Assembly (NCBI GenBank): GCA_036490715.1
Contig: DASXDL010000037.1
Location: 152,624-216,623 of the forward strand
DNA: 64,000 bases
Origin: FEN-1191 sp036490715
GTDB lineage: Bacteria > Pseudomonadota > Gammaproteobacteria > Steroidobacterales > Steroidobacteraceae
Reading direction: 5' to 3'
The notes under the pieces were generated by a model that saw only the letters and a program-made list of their open reading frames with translations, had not been told where the DNA came from and did no database searches. This document shows positions 25,857 through 34,469 of the stretch, piece after piece (position 1 is the stretch's first letter; each line of letters opens with the position of its first letter). Made by a program: the position numbers and the translations under genes.

Positions 25857-27149
25857 ATGTTGACCGCCCCATTTCCCGACTATGTTGACAGCTACTACGC
25901 CGCCAGTACGCCGCTTCCACCCCGCGCAGCCTCGCTAACCGGCACCGTCAGGGCCGATATTTGCGTTGTGGGTGGGGGCATTGCCGGCTGCTCTGCCGCT
26001 CTGGCGCTCGCCGAGCGTCGCTACCGGGTGGTGCTGCTGGAAGGGCAGCGCATCGGCTGGGGCGCCTCAGGCCGCAACGGTGGTCAGGCCATCTTCGGCA
26101 CCGCGATGGAGCAGTCGGATCTGGAGCAGCTGGTCGGCGCCGCCGACGCACGCCGAATCTGGGAAATCTCGCTCGAAGGCATCGCGCTGATGAAGCACCG
26201 CATCAAGCGCCACCAGATCGACTGCGACTGGGTCGACGGCCAAATGTTCGCCGCCATCAAGCCTCGTCAGCTGCGCGCCCTGAGGCTGTGGCAGGAACAG
26301 CTCGAGCGCGAGTATGGCTATAGCAGCCTGTTGCTGATGGAACGCGCGCAGGTGCGCTCAATCCTAGCCACCGAGCGCTACGTCGGTGCTCTGCACGACT
26401 ACAACAACGGCCACCTGCACCCGCTGCGCTATACGCTCGGCCTGGCGCGCGCCGCGACCCAGGCAGGGGTGGAGATCTATGAGGGCAGCCGCGCATTGAG
26501 TTTCGCCCGTCGCGACGGCCTGATTCGCGTGCGCACCGACGTCGGGGCGGTGGACTGCGAGCACGTCCTGCTCGCCGGCAATGCCTGGTTGGGCGACACC
26601 GCTCCGCCGCTCAAACGCAAGCTCATGACGATCGGCAGCTACATCATCGCCACCGAACCGCTCGGCGAGCGGCGCGCGCGCCAGCTGATCGCCAACGGAT
26701 CCTCGGTGTGTGACACCAATTGGATCCTGGACTACTTTCGCTGCACCGCGGATTACCGCCTGTTGTTCGGCGGGCGTGTCAATTACTCGCTTCTGAACGT
26801 ACCGGGGGTCGCTCAGATCACTCGCAAGCGCATGCTCAACGTGTTCCCGCAGCTGCTCAGCGCGCGCATCGACTACGCCTGGGGATGTCTACTCGACATC
26901 ACGCTGAATCGGGGACCAAACTTCGGCCGCCTCGAGCCCAACGTCTACTACCTGCAGGGTTTCTCCGGCCACGGGATCGCCCTGGCCGGCATTGCCGGAC
27001 AGCTGGTCGCCGAATCGATCGCCGGCACCGCCGAACGCTTCGACGTGTTTGCCCGCATTCCGCATCGCGATTTCCCGGGTGGCATGGCGTTGCGTCGACC
27101 GACGCTGGTGCTGGCGATGCTCTGGTATCGGCTGCGCGACCTGCTTTAA
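25857..27149 (+). CDS. puuB: Gamma-glutamylputrescine oxidase
   Basis: 430 residues. FAD enzyme oxidising gamma-glutamylputrescine to the aldehyde, with H2O2 as by-product. The FAD fold is clear: VVGGGIAGCSAALALAERRY near residue 36, IGWGASGRNGGQ near 63, and the C-terminal QGFSGHGIALAGIAGQLVAE. It begins SYYAAST, as in the PuuB/amino-acid-oxidase family. The gene is divergent from puuD and followed 11 bp later by a small lipoprotein gene. Confidence 0.93.
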   Translation: MLTAPFPDYVDSYYAASTPLPPRAASLTGTVRADICVVGGGIAGCSAALALAERRYRVVLLEGQRIGWGASGRNGGQAIFGTAMEQSDLEQLVGAADARRIWEISLEGIALMKHRIKRHQIDCDWVDGQMFAAIKPRQLRALRLWQEQLEREYGYSSLLLMERAQVRSILATERYVGALHDYNNGHLHPLRYTLGLARAATQAGVEIYEGSRALSFARRDGLIRVRTDVGAVDCEHVLLAGNAWLGDTAPPLKRKLMTIGSYIIATEPLGERRARQLIANGSSVCDTNWILDYFRCTADYRLLFGGRVNYSLLNVPGVAQITRKRMLNVFPQLLSARIDYAWGCLLDITLNRGPNFGRLEPNVYYLQGFSGHGIALAGIAGQLVAESIAGTAERFDVFARIPHRDFPGGMALRRPTLVLAMLWYRLRDLL

Positions 27150-27160
27150 GCTGTACGCCC

Positions 27161-27388
27161 ATGAAACTCACTCTGACAGCGTGTGTCGCAATCGCAATGG
27201 CAGGCAGCGTAGGCCTGAGCGCCTGCGGTCTGGCCGGAACCGCAGCCAGCAGCGCGACCGGCGCAGCGGCCGAAGCCCAGCAGGCGCAACAAGCCAAGCA
27301 AATCGAGCAGCGCGCGCAACAGCAGGCCGAGGATGCCGTGAAGCAGGACGCCGATCGGCGCGCGCAAGCGGAAAAAGACGCCCAGTAG
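27161..27388 (+). CDS. Small lipoprotein with Gln/Ala-rich coiled tail
   Basis: 75 residues. A lipoprotein signal ends in LSAC (Cys22). The mature part is mostly Ala, Gln, Glu and Lys in a pattern typical of a charged helix (AEAQQAQQAKQIEQRAQQQAEDAV), likely a coiled coil in the periplasm. The ATG is 11 bp after the puuB stop, so it may be co-transcribed. No enzymatic motif; function unknown. It is below the length at which chance can be dismissed, but the signal peptide plus lipobox make a real gene likely. Confidence 0.65.
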   Translation: MKLTLTACVAIAMAGSVGLSACGLAGTAASSATGAAAEAQQAQQAKQIEQRAQQQAEDAVKQDADRRAQAEKDAQ

Positions 27389-27391
27389 TCG

Positions 27392-27409
27392 CCGCCTTAT
27401 CCTAGGCGG
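27392..27409. terminator. Bidirectional stem-loop between convergent genes
   Basis: A perfect inverted repeat CCGCCT / AGGCGG with a six-base loop, lying between the stop of the small lipoprotein gene (27388) and overlapping the rlmKL stop (27402-27404). It has no following T-run on either strand, so it is at best a weak or Rho-assisted terminator. Confidence 0.4.
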
Positions 27410-29597
27410 ACCGCGCGCGGATCTCGAAGCAGCGATGGATTCGCGGATTGCGCTCGAAATCGAATGCCAGTGTCTGAGCCGAAATGTCCCGCACATTCCA
27501 GCGCTCCGACAGCATCGGGTCAGGCCGAAAACGCTGGGCGTTGGTCGAGAACACCAGTAAACCTTCCGGTGCCAACACGCGCATGCTGCCGGCGATCAGT
27601 TCAACATGATCGCGTTGAACGTCCAGTACGCCCTGCATTCGTTTGGAATTGGAAAAGGTCGGCGGGTCGAGGAAGATCAGATCGAAGCGCTCGGCGCGCT
27701 CCGCAGCCGTGCGCAGCCACTCCAGGCAGTCGGCACGCTCGAGCCGATGTCGCGACAGATCGATGCCATTGAGTCGCAGGTTATCCGCCGCCCAGTGCAG
27801 ATAGCGACTAGACAGGTCGAGGCTCAAGCTGTCCTGCGCCCCGCCGCTGGCGGCGTACACCGTGGCAGTGCCGGTATAGCAGAACAGATTCAGGAATCGC
27901 GCGCCGCGCGCCTGCTGCCGCAGCTGCGCGCGCGTTAGCCGATGATCCAGAAACAGGCCGGTATCGAGGTAGTCGTCGAGGTTGACGAGGAACTTCAGCC
28001 CGCCCTCCTCCACGGTAAGCAGTCGCGGGAGCTCAGCGTTCGTGGCCTCGCCGGAGCGACGCTGGTACTGATTGGAGCCGTGCTGGCGGCGGCGCAGCCG
28101 CAGATGAATGTGCTCGGGCGGCAGTGCCAGCACCCGTGGCAGGCTCGCCAGCACCTCGCGCCGGCGGCGCTGCGCCGCCTGCGCATCGATGCTCGCCGGT
28201 GCGGCGTATTCCTGCACGTGCAGATGCACCGCGCCACCGCCCGCCTCGGCGTAACGATCGATCGCGAACGAATACTCCGGCATGTCCGCATCGTAGAGCC
28301 GGTAGCAGCTCACCGCGGCGCGCGCTGCCTGACGCGACAGGCGCTTGAGGTTCTTGCTCAGACGATTGGCGAACATCTGCGCGCCCGGGCTGAGCTCGAT
28401 CGCCGCCTGTCGCTCGGCTCGGGTGTCCAGGTCCGGGGCACCGGGTGCGCCCAGATCGATGCGCAGCAGCCGCGTGGCGATGTTGCCGTTCCAGAGCTCG
28501 TGGCTGCGATAGCTTCGCAATCGCAGTTCGCGCGCGGTCTGAGGCGACGCGCTCAATATAGCCGCGTCCCAGCCAGCAAAGTGCTCGCGCAGGACCTGAC
28601 CAAGCTGCGCATATAAGGCGCGTGCCCCGACGTCATCCCCGAGCCGCTCGCCGTACGGCGGATTGGTGCAGATCAGGCCGCCCTGATCAGTCGCAGGCCG
28701 CACCTCGACAAGTGTCCGCTGCTCGAATCTCGCCATGCCGTCGACACCGGCGCGCGCGGCATTGGCATTGGCCGCTGCAATGGCGCGCGCATCGATGTCG
28801 CTGCCACGCAGAACGTTGGAGAGCTGCAGCGTAGCGCCATCGCGCGCCTGCGCCTGCAACCGTTCCCACAGATCCGCATCGTGTCCCTTCCAGCCGAGAA
28901 ATCCAAAGTAATCGCGCCCGATCCCAGGCGCGCGTCCAGCCGCGATCATGGCCGCCTCGATGACCACAGTCCCGGAACCGCACATTGGATCAAGGAATTC
29001 GGCATTGCGCGCGGCCGCCTCGTCCCAACGGGCGCGCAGCAGCACCCCGGCCGCCAGGTTTTCGCGCAGCGGCGCCTCGCCGCCCTCGAGCCGGTAGCCA
29101 CGTCGATGCAGCCCCTCGCCGGCTAGATCCAGCAGCAGCGAGATGCGCGTGCCGAGCGCATGTGCGTGCAGCCGCACTGCCGGTCGCGACAGCTCAACGT
29201 CGGGCCGGCGGCCGGTGTCGGCACGCAGTCGATCGCAGATGCCATCCTTGAGCCGCAGCGCGCCGTAGTGGCTGTTAGTAATGCCGGGATGACTGCCGGT
29301 GAACTCACAGGCGATGCTGCGCGCCGCATCGACATGCAGGTTCCAGTCAAAGGCGTACACCTGGCGATAGAATTCGTCGGCGCTGGCAGCCTCGAACTGC
29401 GCCAGGCGCAGCAGCACGCGACTGGCGGTTCGCGACCACAGGCAGGCGCGATAGCCGGCCTCCAGTGGTGCGGCAAACTCGACACTGGCGGCACGCTCGC
29501 GCAGATCGTGCGCTCCCATCGGCTGAAGTTCGCGTACCAGCAGATCGGACAGGCCGCGTGGCACCGTGGCCACGAACGCGTGCTCGGTCCGATTCAA
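27402..29597 (-). CDS. rlmL: Bifunctional 23S rRNA methyltransferase RlmKL
   Basis: 731 residues. Modifies 23S rRNA at G2445 (m2G, N-terminal half) and G2069 (m7G, C-terminal half) in E. coli numbering. A THUMP domain covers about 45-155. The first methyltransferase has LDPMCGSGTVVIEAAM and TNPPYGERLGD; the second has LFCYTGTATVYAASGG and LDPPTFSNSKRM, with the linker NRLSKNLKRL and LDTGLFLDHR. Translation starts at a TTG that overlaps the puuC stop (TTGA), so a housekeeping ribosome gene is coupled to a catabolic gene. An alternative downstream start would remove part of the conserved N-terminus (FVATVPRGLSDLL). Confidence 0.95.
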   Translation of the reverse strand: MNRTEHAFVATVPRGLSDLLVRELQPMGAHDLRERAASVEFAAPLEAGYRACLWSRTASRVLLRLAQFEAASADEFYRQVYAFDWNLHVDAARSIACEFTGSHPGITNSHYGALRLKDGICDRLRADTGRRPDVELSRPAVRLHAHALGTRISLLLDLAGEGLHRRGYRLEGGEAPLRENLAAGVLLRARWDEAAARNAEFLDPMCGSGTVVIEAAMIAAGRAPGIGRDYFGFLGWKGHDADLWERLQAQARDGATLQLSNVLRGSDIDARAIAAANANAARAGVDGMARFEQRTLVEVRPATDQGGLICTNPPYGERLGDDVGARALYAQLGQVLREHFAGWDAAILSASPQTARELRLRSYRSHELWNGNIATRLLRIDLGAPGAPDLDTRAERQAAIELSPGAQMFANRLSKNLKRLSRQAARAAVSCYRLYDADMPEYSFAIDRYAEAGGGAVHLHVQEYAAPASIDAQAAQRRRREVLASLPRVLALPPEHIHLRLRRRQHGSNQYQRRSGEATNAELPRLLTVEEGGLKFLVNLDDYLDTGLFLDHRLTRAQLRQQARGARFLNLFCYTGTATVYAASGGAQDSLSLDLSSRYLHWAADNLRLNGIDLSRHRLERADCLEWLRTAAERAERFDLIFLDPPTFSNSKRMQGVLDVQRDHVELIAGSMRVLAPEGLLVFSTNAQRFRPDPMLSERWNVRDISAQTLAFDFERNPRIHRCFEIRARSA

Positions 29598-31102
29598 GTC
29601 AGATCAATCCAGGTAGTCTTAAGCTCGGTGTATTTGTCGAACGCGTGCAGCGATTTGTCGCGGCCAAAGCCGGACTGCTTGAATCCGCCGAACGGCACCG
29701 TGATGTCGTCGGCGTCGTAGCAATTGACGTACACCACGCCGGCCCGCAGCGCGCGCGCCGCCCGGTGCGCGCTGGTGATATCACGTGTCCAGATTGCGGC
29801 GGCGAGACCGTAGCTGGTGTCGTTGGCAATGGAGAGCGCCTGATCGAGGTCGCGAAACGTGAGCGTGGCCAATACCGGCCCGAAGATCTCCTCGCGGGCA
29901 ATGCGCATGCGCGGCTGAACCTGATCGAAGATGGTGGGCTCGACGTAGCAGCCACCGCTATCCTGGCGTACACGCCTGCCGCCAAGCGCCAGGCGCGCGC
30001 CCTCATCGCGGCCGGCGGCGATGTAGTCCATCACGCGCTGGGTCTGCTGCTCATCTACCAGCGCTCCCACTGTCGTGCGCGGATCGAGTGGATCCCCGGG
30101 CGACATTTCGCGGCCGATGCGTGCTATCTCCTGCAGCAGCGGCTCACGCACCGTGTCTTGCACCAGCAAGCGCGATCCGGCCGAACACATCTCGCCCTGG
30201 TTGAAAAAAATCGCGGCCGCAGCCGCGCGGGCGGCGCGCGCCAGATCCGGATAATCGGCTAACACGATGTTGGGAGACTTGCCCCCGCACTCAAGCGAGA
30301 CCCGCTTGAGATTGGACTGGGCCGCGGCCTGCATCACCGCCTTGCCGGTGGCGGTAGAACCGGTGAAGGCGATCGCGTCCACGTCCATGTGCGAGGCCAG
30401 GGCGTGGCCGGCGGTGGGACCGAATCCGGGAATCACATTGAGTACCCCGGGCGGCAACCCCGCCTGCAGCGCCAGTTCGGCCAGGCGGATTGCCGTCAGC
30501 GGCGATTTTTCCGAGGGCTTGAGCACCAGCGAGTTGCCGGCCGCCAGCACCGGCGCGATTTTCCACGCCGCCATCAACATCGGAAAGTTCCACGGCACGA
30601 TCGCGCCGACCACACCGACCGGTTCGCGCGTCACGAGCGCCAGACTGCCGGCGCCGGTCGGGGCCACCTGGTCGTAGATCTTATCGATGGCCTCGGCGAA
30701 CCAGCGCAGGCAGCGAACCGTCGCCGGCACGTCCACATTCAGGCTGTCGCTGATCGGCTTACCGACGTCCAGAGTTTCCAGCAACGCCAGCTCGGCACGG
30801 GCCTGTTCGACCAGCTCCGCGAACCTCAGCAGTACTCCCTTGCGCTCGGCCGGCGCACGACCGGCCCATTCGCCACGTTCGAAGCTGGCGCGTGCGGCGG
30901 CGACCGCGGCGTCGACATCCATGCGGTCGCAAGCGGCCACTGCTGCCAGGTGGCGGCCATCGATGGGGCTGATGCAATCGAAGGTGGCGCCAGATCGGGC
31001 TGCCACTGTGGCACCGTTGATCACAGCCAAGCCGCTGGGCCGCACGGCGCGCGCCCGCGCCTGCCAGCCGGCCGCATCGAGGGTCCGGACCGAGTCGTTC
31101 AT
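29594..31102 (-). CDS. puuC: Gamma-glutamyl-gamma-aminobutyraldehyde dehydrogenase
   Basis: 502 residues of the NAD(P)+ aldehyde dehydrogenase superfamily. Oxidises gamma-glutamyl-aminobutyraldehyde in the Puu pathway. Active-site Cys lies in FFNQGEMCSAGSR, the general base Glu in SLECGGKSP, the cofactor loop in FTGSTATGKAVM, and the family ending is FGGFKQSGFGRDKSLHAFDKYTELK, very like E. coli PuuC. It lies about 4 kb from puuB, separated by rlmKL and the small lipoprotein gene. ATG 31102 begins MNDSVRTLDAAGW. Confidence 0.92.
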   Translation of the reverse strand: MNDSVRTLDAAGWQARARAVRPSGLAVINGATVAARSGATFDCISPIDGRHLAAVAACDRMDVDAAVAAARASFERGEWAGRAPAERKGVLLRFAELVEQARAELALLETLDVGKPISDSLNVDVPATVRCLRWFAEAIDKIYDQVAPTGAGSLALVTREPVGVVGAIVPWNFPMLMAAWKIAPVLAAGNSLVLKPSEKSPLTAIRLAELALQAGLPPGVLNVIPGFGPTAGHALASHMDVDAIAFTGSTATGKAVMQAAAQSNLKRVSLECGGKSPNIVLADYPDLARAARAAAAAIFFNQGEMCSAGSRLLVQDTVREPLLQEIARIGREMSPGDPLDPRTTVGALVDEQQTQRVMDYIAAGRDEGARLALGGRRVRQDSGGCYVEPTIFDQVQPRMRIAREEIFGPVLATLTFRDLDQALSIANDTSYGLAAAIWTRDITSAHRAARALRAGVVYVNCYDADDITVPFGGFKQSGFGRDKSLHAFDKYTELKTTWIDLT

Positions 31103-31292
31103 AGGGGCCGCCAATCTGGCGCTGCATCCGGGCACTGTCAATTCCGGGCGAGGCGACGTGCCGATCGCGGGGCTGGGGCGCCGCGCCCACTTTCCATGGT
31201 CTTACCGGCTGATCATACGGAACATATGAGGGTTCATCGCTAATTCACTGGAATGCCACGTAATTGTCATTCCCAGCCGCGAGACTGCCCGC

Positions 31293-32075
31293 ATGCATTC
31301 TGGTTCGCGACCGACCATCCAGGTACGCACCGCCTTCATATCCGACGTTCATCTCGGGTCGCGCGATTGCCGCGCGGATCTGGTGCTTGATTTTCTGCGT
31401 CGGGTGCAGCCCGAGCAGCTGATTCTGGTCGGCGACATCATTGACGTCTGGAGCCTGCGCCGCAGTTTCTACTGGCCACAGTCACACAGCGACGTACTGC
31501 GCACCATTCTTGGCAAGACCAAGCATGACACGCGCGTCATCTACGTGCCGGGCAATCACGATGAACAGTTCCGCCAGGTCTGCGGCACGAGCTTCGGCAA
31601 TCTGGAAGTGCACCGGGAGTTCATCCACCAGACGGCTCGCGGAAAGAGACTCTTGGTGCTGCACGGGGATGAGTTCGACGGTGCGGTGCGCTGCAGTCGC
31701 TGGCTAGTCGCGCTCGGATCGGGCCTGTACGACGTCGTTCTAGGCCTCAATCGCGGTGTCAACGCGCTAAGGCACCGGTTCGGCTACGGTTACTGGTCGC
31801 TAGCTGGTTATCTGAAGAGCCGCGTCGGCAATGCCATGCGCTACGTGCGCAGCTTTGAGGCTGCCGCCGCCCATACCGCCCGTCGGCGCGGAATGGACGG
31901 CATCGTGTGCGGGCACATCCATCGTCCCGAGATGACGGAGATCGATGACGTCCTCTACTGCAACGACGGCGACTGGGTCGACAGCTGTTCGGCGTTGATC
32001 GAAACGCGCACCGGCGAACTCGAGCTCTGGCACTGGCCCGATGTCGATGGCGCGCAGCTGGCACACGCCGCCTAG
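31293..32075 (+). CDS. LpxH-like metallophosphoesterase
   Basis: 260 residues of the calcineurin-like phosphoesterase family. Metal ligands are present in order: SDVHLGS (Asp18, His20), GDIIDVW, GNHDEQF, LHGDEFD and GHIHRPE. The spacing and the FGYGYWSLAGYLK insert fit the UDP-2,3-diacylglucosamine pyrophosphatase (LpxH/LpxH2) group of lipid A synthesis, but paralogues in this group can act on other substrates. It runs alone, divergent from puuC and convergent with the acid phosphatase gene. Confidence 0.83.
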   Translation: MHSGSRPTIQVRTAFISDVHLGSRDCRADLVLDFLRRVQPEQLILVGDIIDVWSLRRSFYWPQSHSDVLRTILGKTKHDTRVIYVPGNHDEQFRQVCGTSFGNLEVHREFIHQTARGKRLLVLHGDEFDGAVRCSRWLVALGSGLYDVVLGLNRGVNALRHRFGYGYWSLAGYLKSRVGNAMRYVRSFEAAAAHTARRRGMDGIVCGHIHRPEMTEIDDVLYCNDGDWVDSCSALIETRTGELELWHWPDVDGAQLAHAA

Positions 32076-32088
32076 GGGTGCCGATCCG

Positions 32089-32973
32089 CTACTCGTTGGA
32101 TTCTGGTTCGCTGGCGGCAGAGGGGATCTGGGCTGGCAGTCCCAGCGCCTGGCGCAGCGTCACCCGCGCCACGGCCAGATCGCGCTCGAATCCAACGTTC
32201 TGCAGGAGCATCTGCGCGGCCACGGTACCGGCGATTTCCCCGGCCCGCAGATCGCTGGGGAAATGCGCTCCGACGACCATCCGGGAATGCTCAAAATCGC
32301 GACTGCGTTCAAACAGCGCGGCGCGCTTTTCCGGGACGATTTCGGCCAGCAGGATGGCGCATACGGTGCCGAAGGTGGCATGACCACTGGGGTACGACGA
32401 GTGGGCCAGGGCGTCGCTGGCCTTGTCGGTGTCGATCCGCGGCGGCGACTTCCAGTCGGGCGACATGTCGCCCAGACGCTCAACCTCGCCGCTGTAGGCA
32501 TACGGACGGGTGCGCTTCCAGAATTCCTTGGCTGGCCCCGCCACCGCGGCTGCCTCCAGCGCGGCCTCATTGAGAAACGTCAGCACGCCGGCGTTGGCCT
32601 TAAGGTTAAGCTCATCGCCAATCACGTCGGAAAATCTTCCGCAGTTGCTTTGCACGTCCTCGACGGCGTGATTCACCGTACCGGTGGCACGTGCAGCGTG
32701 CTGGGCCTCGAGCACCGCCGCCAGATCGGCCCGCTGTTCGGCCGACTCCGCGGCCGGCGGCGGTGGCAGCAGGCTGACGATATCCACCTGCGATGGCAGC
32801 AGGTAATGTCTTACGCTCGGCGCCGCAACCCGGCTTGTCATAGGCGCTGCTTCCAGCGCACGTTTTTTCACCGCCGCGGCTGAGGATGCCGCCGTGGATG
32901 CGAGCAACACGCCCAGCGCGAGCAGCCCAGGGGCAAAGGCTGAAACCGGTCCGCGGCTCGATGTGGCTGACAT
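32089..32973 (-). CDS. Class A acid phosphatase (PAP2 family), secreted
   Basis: 294 residues with an N-terminal signal (hydrophobic LLALGVLLASTAASSAAA). Catalytic motifs of the PAP2 superfamily are complete: KEFWKRTRPYAY (KxxxxxxRP), YPSGHATFG (PSGH), and SRMVVGAHFPSD (SRxxxxxHxxxD). The surrounding blocks (QHAARATGTVNHAVEDVQ, AAAVAGPAKEFW) match bacterial class A non-specific acid phosphatases acting in the periplasm. Its ATG overlaps the Nudix stop by one base (TGATG), so it is the second gene of a two-gene unit. Confidence 0.9.
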   Translation of the reverse strand: MSATSSRGPVSAFAPGLLALGVLLASTAASSAAAVKKRALEAAPMTSRVAAPSVRHYLLPSQVDIVSLLPPPPAAESAEQRADLAAVLEAQHAARATGTVNHAVEDVQSNCGRFSDVIGDELNLKANAGVLTFLNEAALEAAAVAGPAKEFWKRTRPYAYSGEVERLGDMSPDWKSPPRIDTDKASDALAHSSYPSGHATFGTVCAILLAEIVPEKRAALFERSRDFEHSRMVVGAHFPSDLRAGEIAGTVAAQMLLQNVGFERDLAVARVTLRQALGLPAQIPSAASEPESNE

Positions 32974-33596
32974 CAGTCAAACTCCGTTTGCAGTTGAGGA
33001 TTATCCCGATGCTGGTACATGCGGCGAATCTGCTCGGGATTGACCCGACCCAGCGACAGCTCCGGCAGACGATCCAGTGAAAAGAATTCCACCGCACTGG
33101 TCTCCTGGCTGGGCCTGGCGCTGCCGCCGGTCAGCTCGCACAGGAAGAACAGCTTATATATAGAGTGGGCATGCAGGGCCCGATGCCCCTGGCGCCGGTA
33201 GTCCCAGACGCCGACGAGCTTACGCGCCCGCGCGCTATACCCGGACTCCTCCTCGATCTCACGCTCGACACTCTCGCGGGCAGATTGGTTGACGTCCGCC
33301 CAGCCCCCGGGCAGCGTCCAGCGCCCGTCGCTGATCTCGCGCACCAGCAGGATGCGGTCGTCGCGGAACACGGCACCGCGGACGTCGACCTTCGGAGTCG
33401 CGTAGCCCATCTCTTGATCAAACAGCGTGGCTAGCTGCGCGATCGGCGTGCCTGAGCCCTGCGCCAGCATTTCCACCGCGATCGCGCGCAGGCGCTGGTA
33501 GCGCTCGAGGTCATACGGATCCTTGCTGAATGCCAGCCCCGTCTGCGCGATCGCCTGGATCTCGCGGGCCCAGAGCAGCCACTTCGGTTCATCCAT
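32973..33596 (-). CDS. Nudix hydrolase with N-terminal helical domain
   Basis: 207 residues. The first 65 residues form the helical extension of the NUDIX_N_2 type (PKWLLWAREIQAIAQTGLAF, then DPYDLERYQRLRAIAVEML). The Nudix box follows: GGWADVNQSARESVEREIEEESGY fits GX5EX7REUXEEXGU with all metal-binding Glu residues. Members often act on ADP-ribose or nucleotide sugars; the substrate here cannot be told. ATG 33596 lies 59 bp from the divergent osmC start, with AT-poor space for two promoters. Confidence 0.9.
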   Translation of the reverse strand: MDEPKWLLWAREIQAIAQTGLAFSKDPYDLERYQRLRAIAVEMLAQGSGTPIAQLATLFDQEMGYATPKVDVRGAVFRDDRILLVREISDGRWTLPGGWADVNQSARESVEREIEEESGYSARARKLVGVWDYRRQGHRALHAHSIYKLFFLCELTGGSARPSQETSAVEFFSLDRLPELSLGRVNPEQIRRMYQHRDNPQLQTEFD

Positions 33597-33655
33597 TACT
33601 TGGCCCTTAGTGTAGTCTCGACTGTAGCAGTACAGTCGCAGCCCGGAGGCACGAT

Positions 33656-34093
33656 ATGAAACGGACGGCATCGGCGATCTGGTCGGGTGATCTCAAATCA
33701 GGCCATGGTGCGCTGGCGACCCACAGCGGCGTCTTGAAGGACACGCCTTACAGCTTCGCCACGCGATTCGAAGCGGACCCGGGCACCAACCCGGAGGAAC
33801 TGATCGCCGCCGCCCATGCCGGTTGCTTCACCATGGCATTGAGCGCAAGTCTGGGCGCGGCCGGGTTCACGCCCAAGCGTCTAGCCACGCAAGCTGCCGT
33901 AACGCTGGAGCTGGTTGGCGGCAATTGGACCATTTCCAAAGTGCATCTGGAGAACGAAGCGTGGGTGCCGGGCATCAGCGCCGAGCGCTTCGCACAGATT
34001 GCGGGCGACGCCAAGGCGAACTGTCCGGTGTCGCGGCTGTTGCGCGCCGAGATCTCGCTGCACGCCAAACTTGAGGTCAGCGAGAACCACTGA
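33656..34093 (+). CDS. osmC: OsmC-type organic hydroperoxide reductase
   Basis: 145 residues. Thiol peroxidase acting on organic hydroperoxides. The two redox cysteines are present: Cys57 in HAGCFTMALS and Cys123 in KANCPVSRLL. The N-terminus KRTASAIWSGDLKSGHG and TNPEELIAAAHAGCF are typical of the OsmC rather than the Ohr branch. Divergent from the Nudix gene; no regulator nearby. Confidence 0.94.
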   Translation: MKRTASAIWSGDLKSGHGALATHSGVLKDTPYSFATRFEADPGTNPEELIAAAHAGCFTMALSASLGAAGFTPKRLATQAAVTLELVGGNWTISKVHLENEAWVPGISAERFAQIAGDAKANCPVSRLLRAEISLHAKLEVSENH

Positions 34094-34469
34094 TGACGCC
34101 GGTACCGGCAGTCAGCTCGGCGGAAACTACGCAGCCTGAGAACCGGCTCAAGGGGGCGCGGATTAAGTAATGGTGGCGATCTGCGAGCACAAGCTCCAGC
34201 ACCATGGCGGCTCGCCGACGGGGATGTATAGGCTGGCTGCACACCGCCCGGTACATAAAAAACTGAGCGCAAGATCACACTTCGCGCTCGACTGACTGAA
34301 TAACATGGATTAAGTACGGAACTAAGCACTCAATTACAGGGAAAACGCAGTAGGCCGTCACTCTGCGTATAAAGCCCTTCGCATTCTGTCATCCGTTTCC
34401 CTAGTCGAGCGCTTGAGCACGTACGATGCCGCGCAAATCGGCATCCATGAGAGTTGACAGGCTGCGGGC
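34094..34469. other. 376-bp gap upstream of the large propeller gene
   Basis: No convincing coding frame is seen here. It contains one imperfect hairpin (34265-34289) and AT-richer stretches near 34300-34400 that may carry the promoter of the gene at 34470. The base composition is visibly lower in GC than the flanking genes. Confidence 0.5.
34265..34289 (+). terminator. Imperfect hairpin after osmC
   Basis: GAGCGC-AAG at 34265-34273 pairs with CTT-C-GCGCTC at 34280-34289, nine pairs with one bulged C and a six-base loop. It lies about 170 bp after the osmC stop and is not followed by a T-run, so it is a doubtful terminator. Confidence 0.3.
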
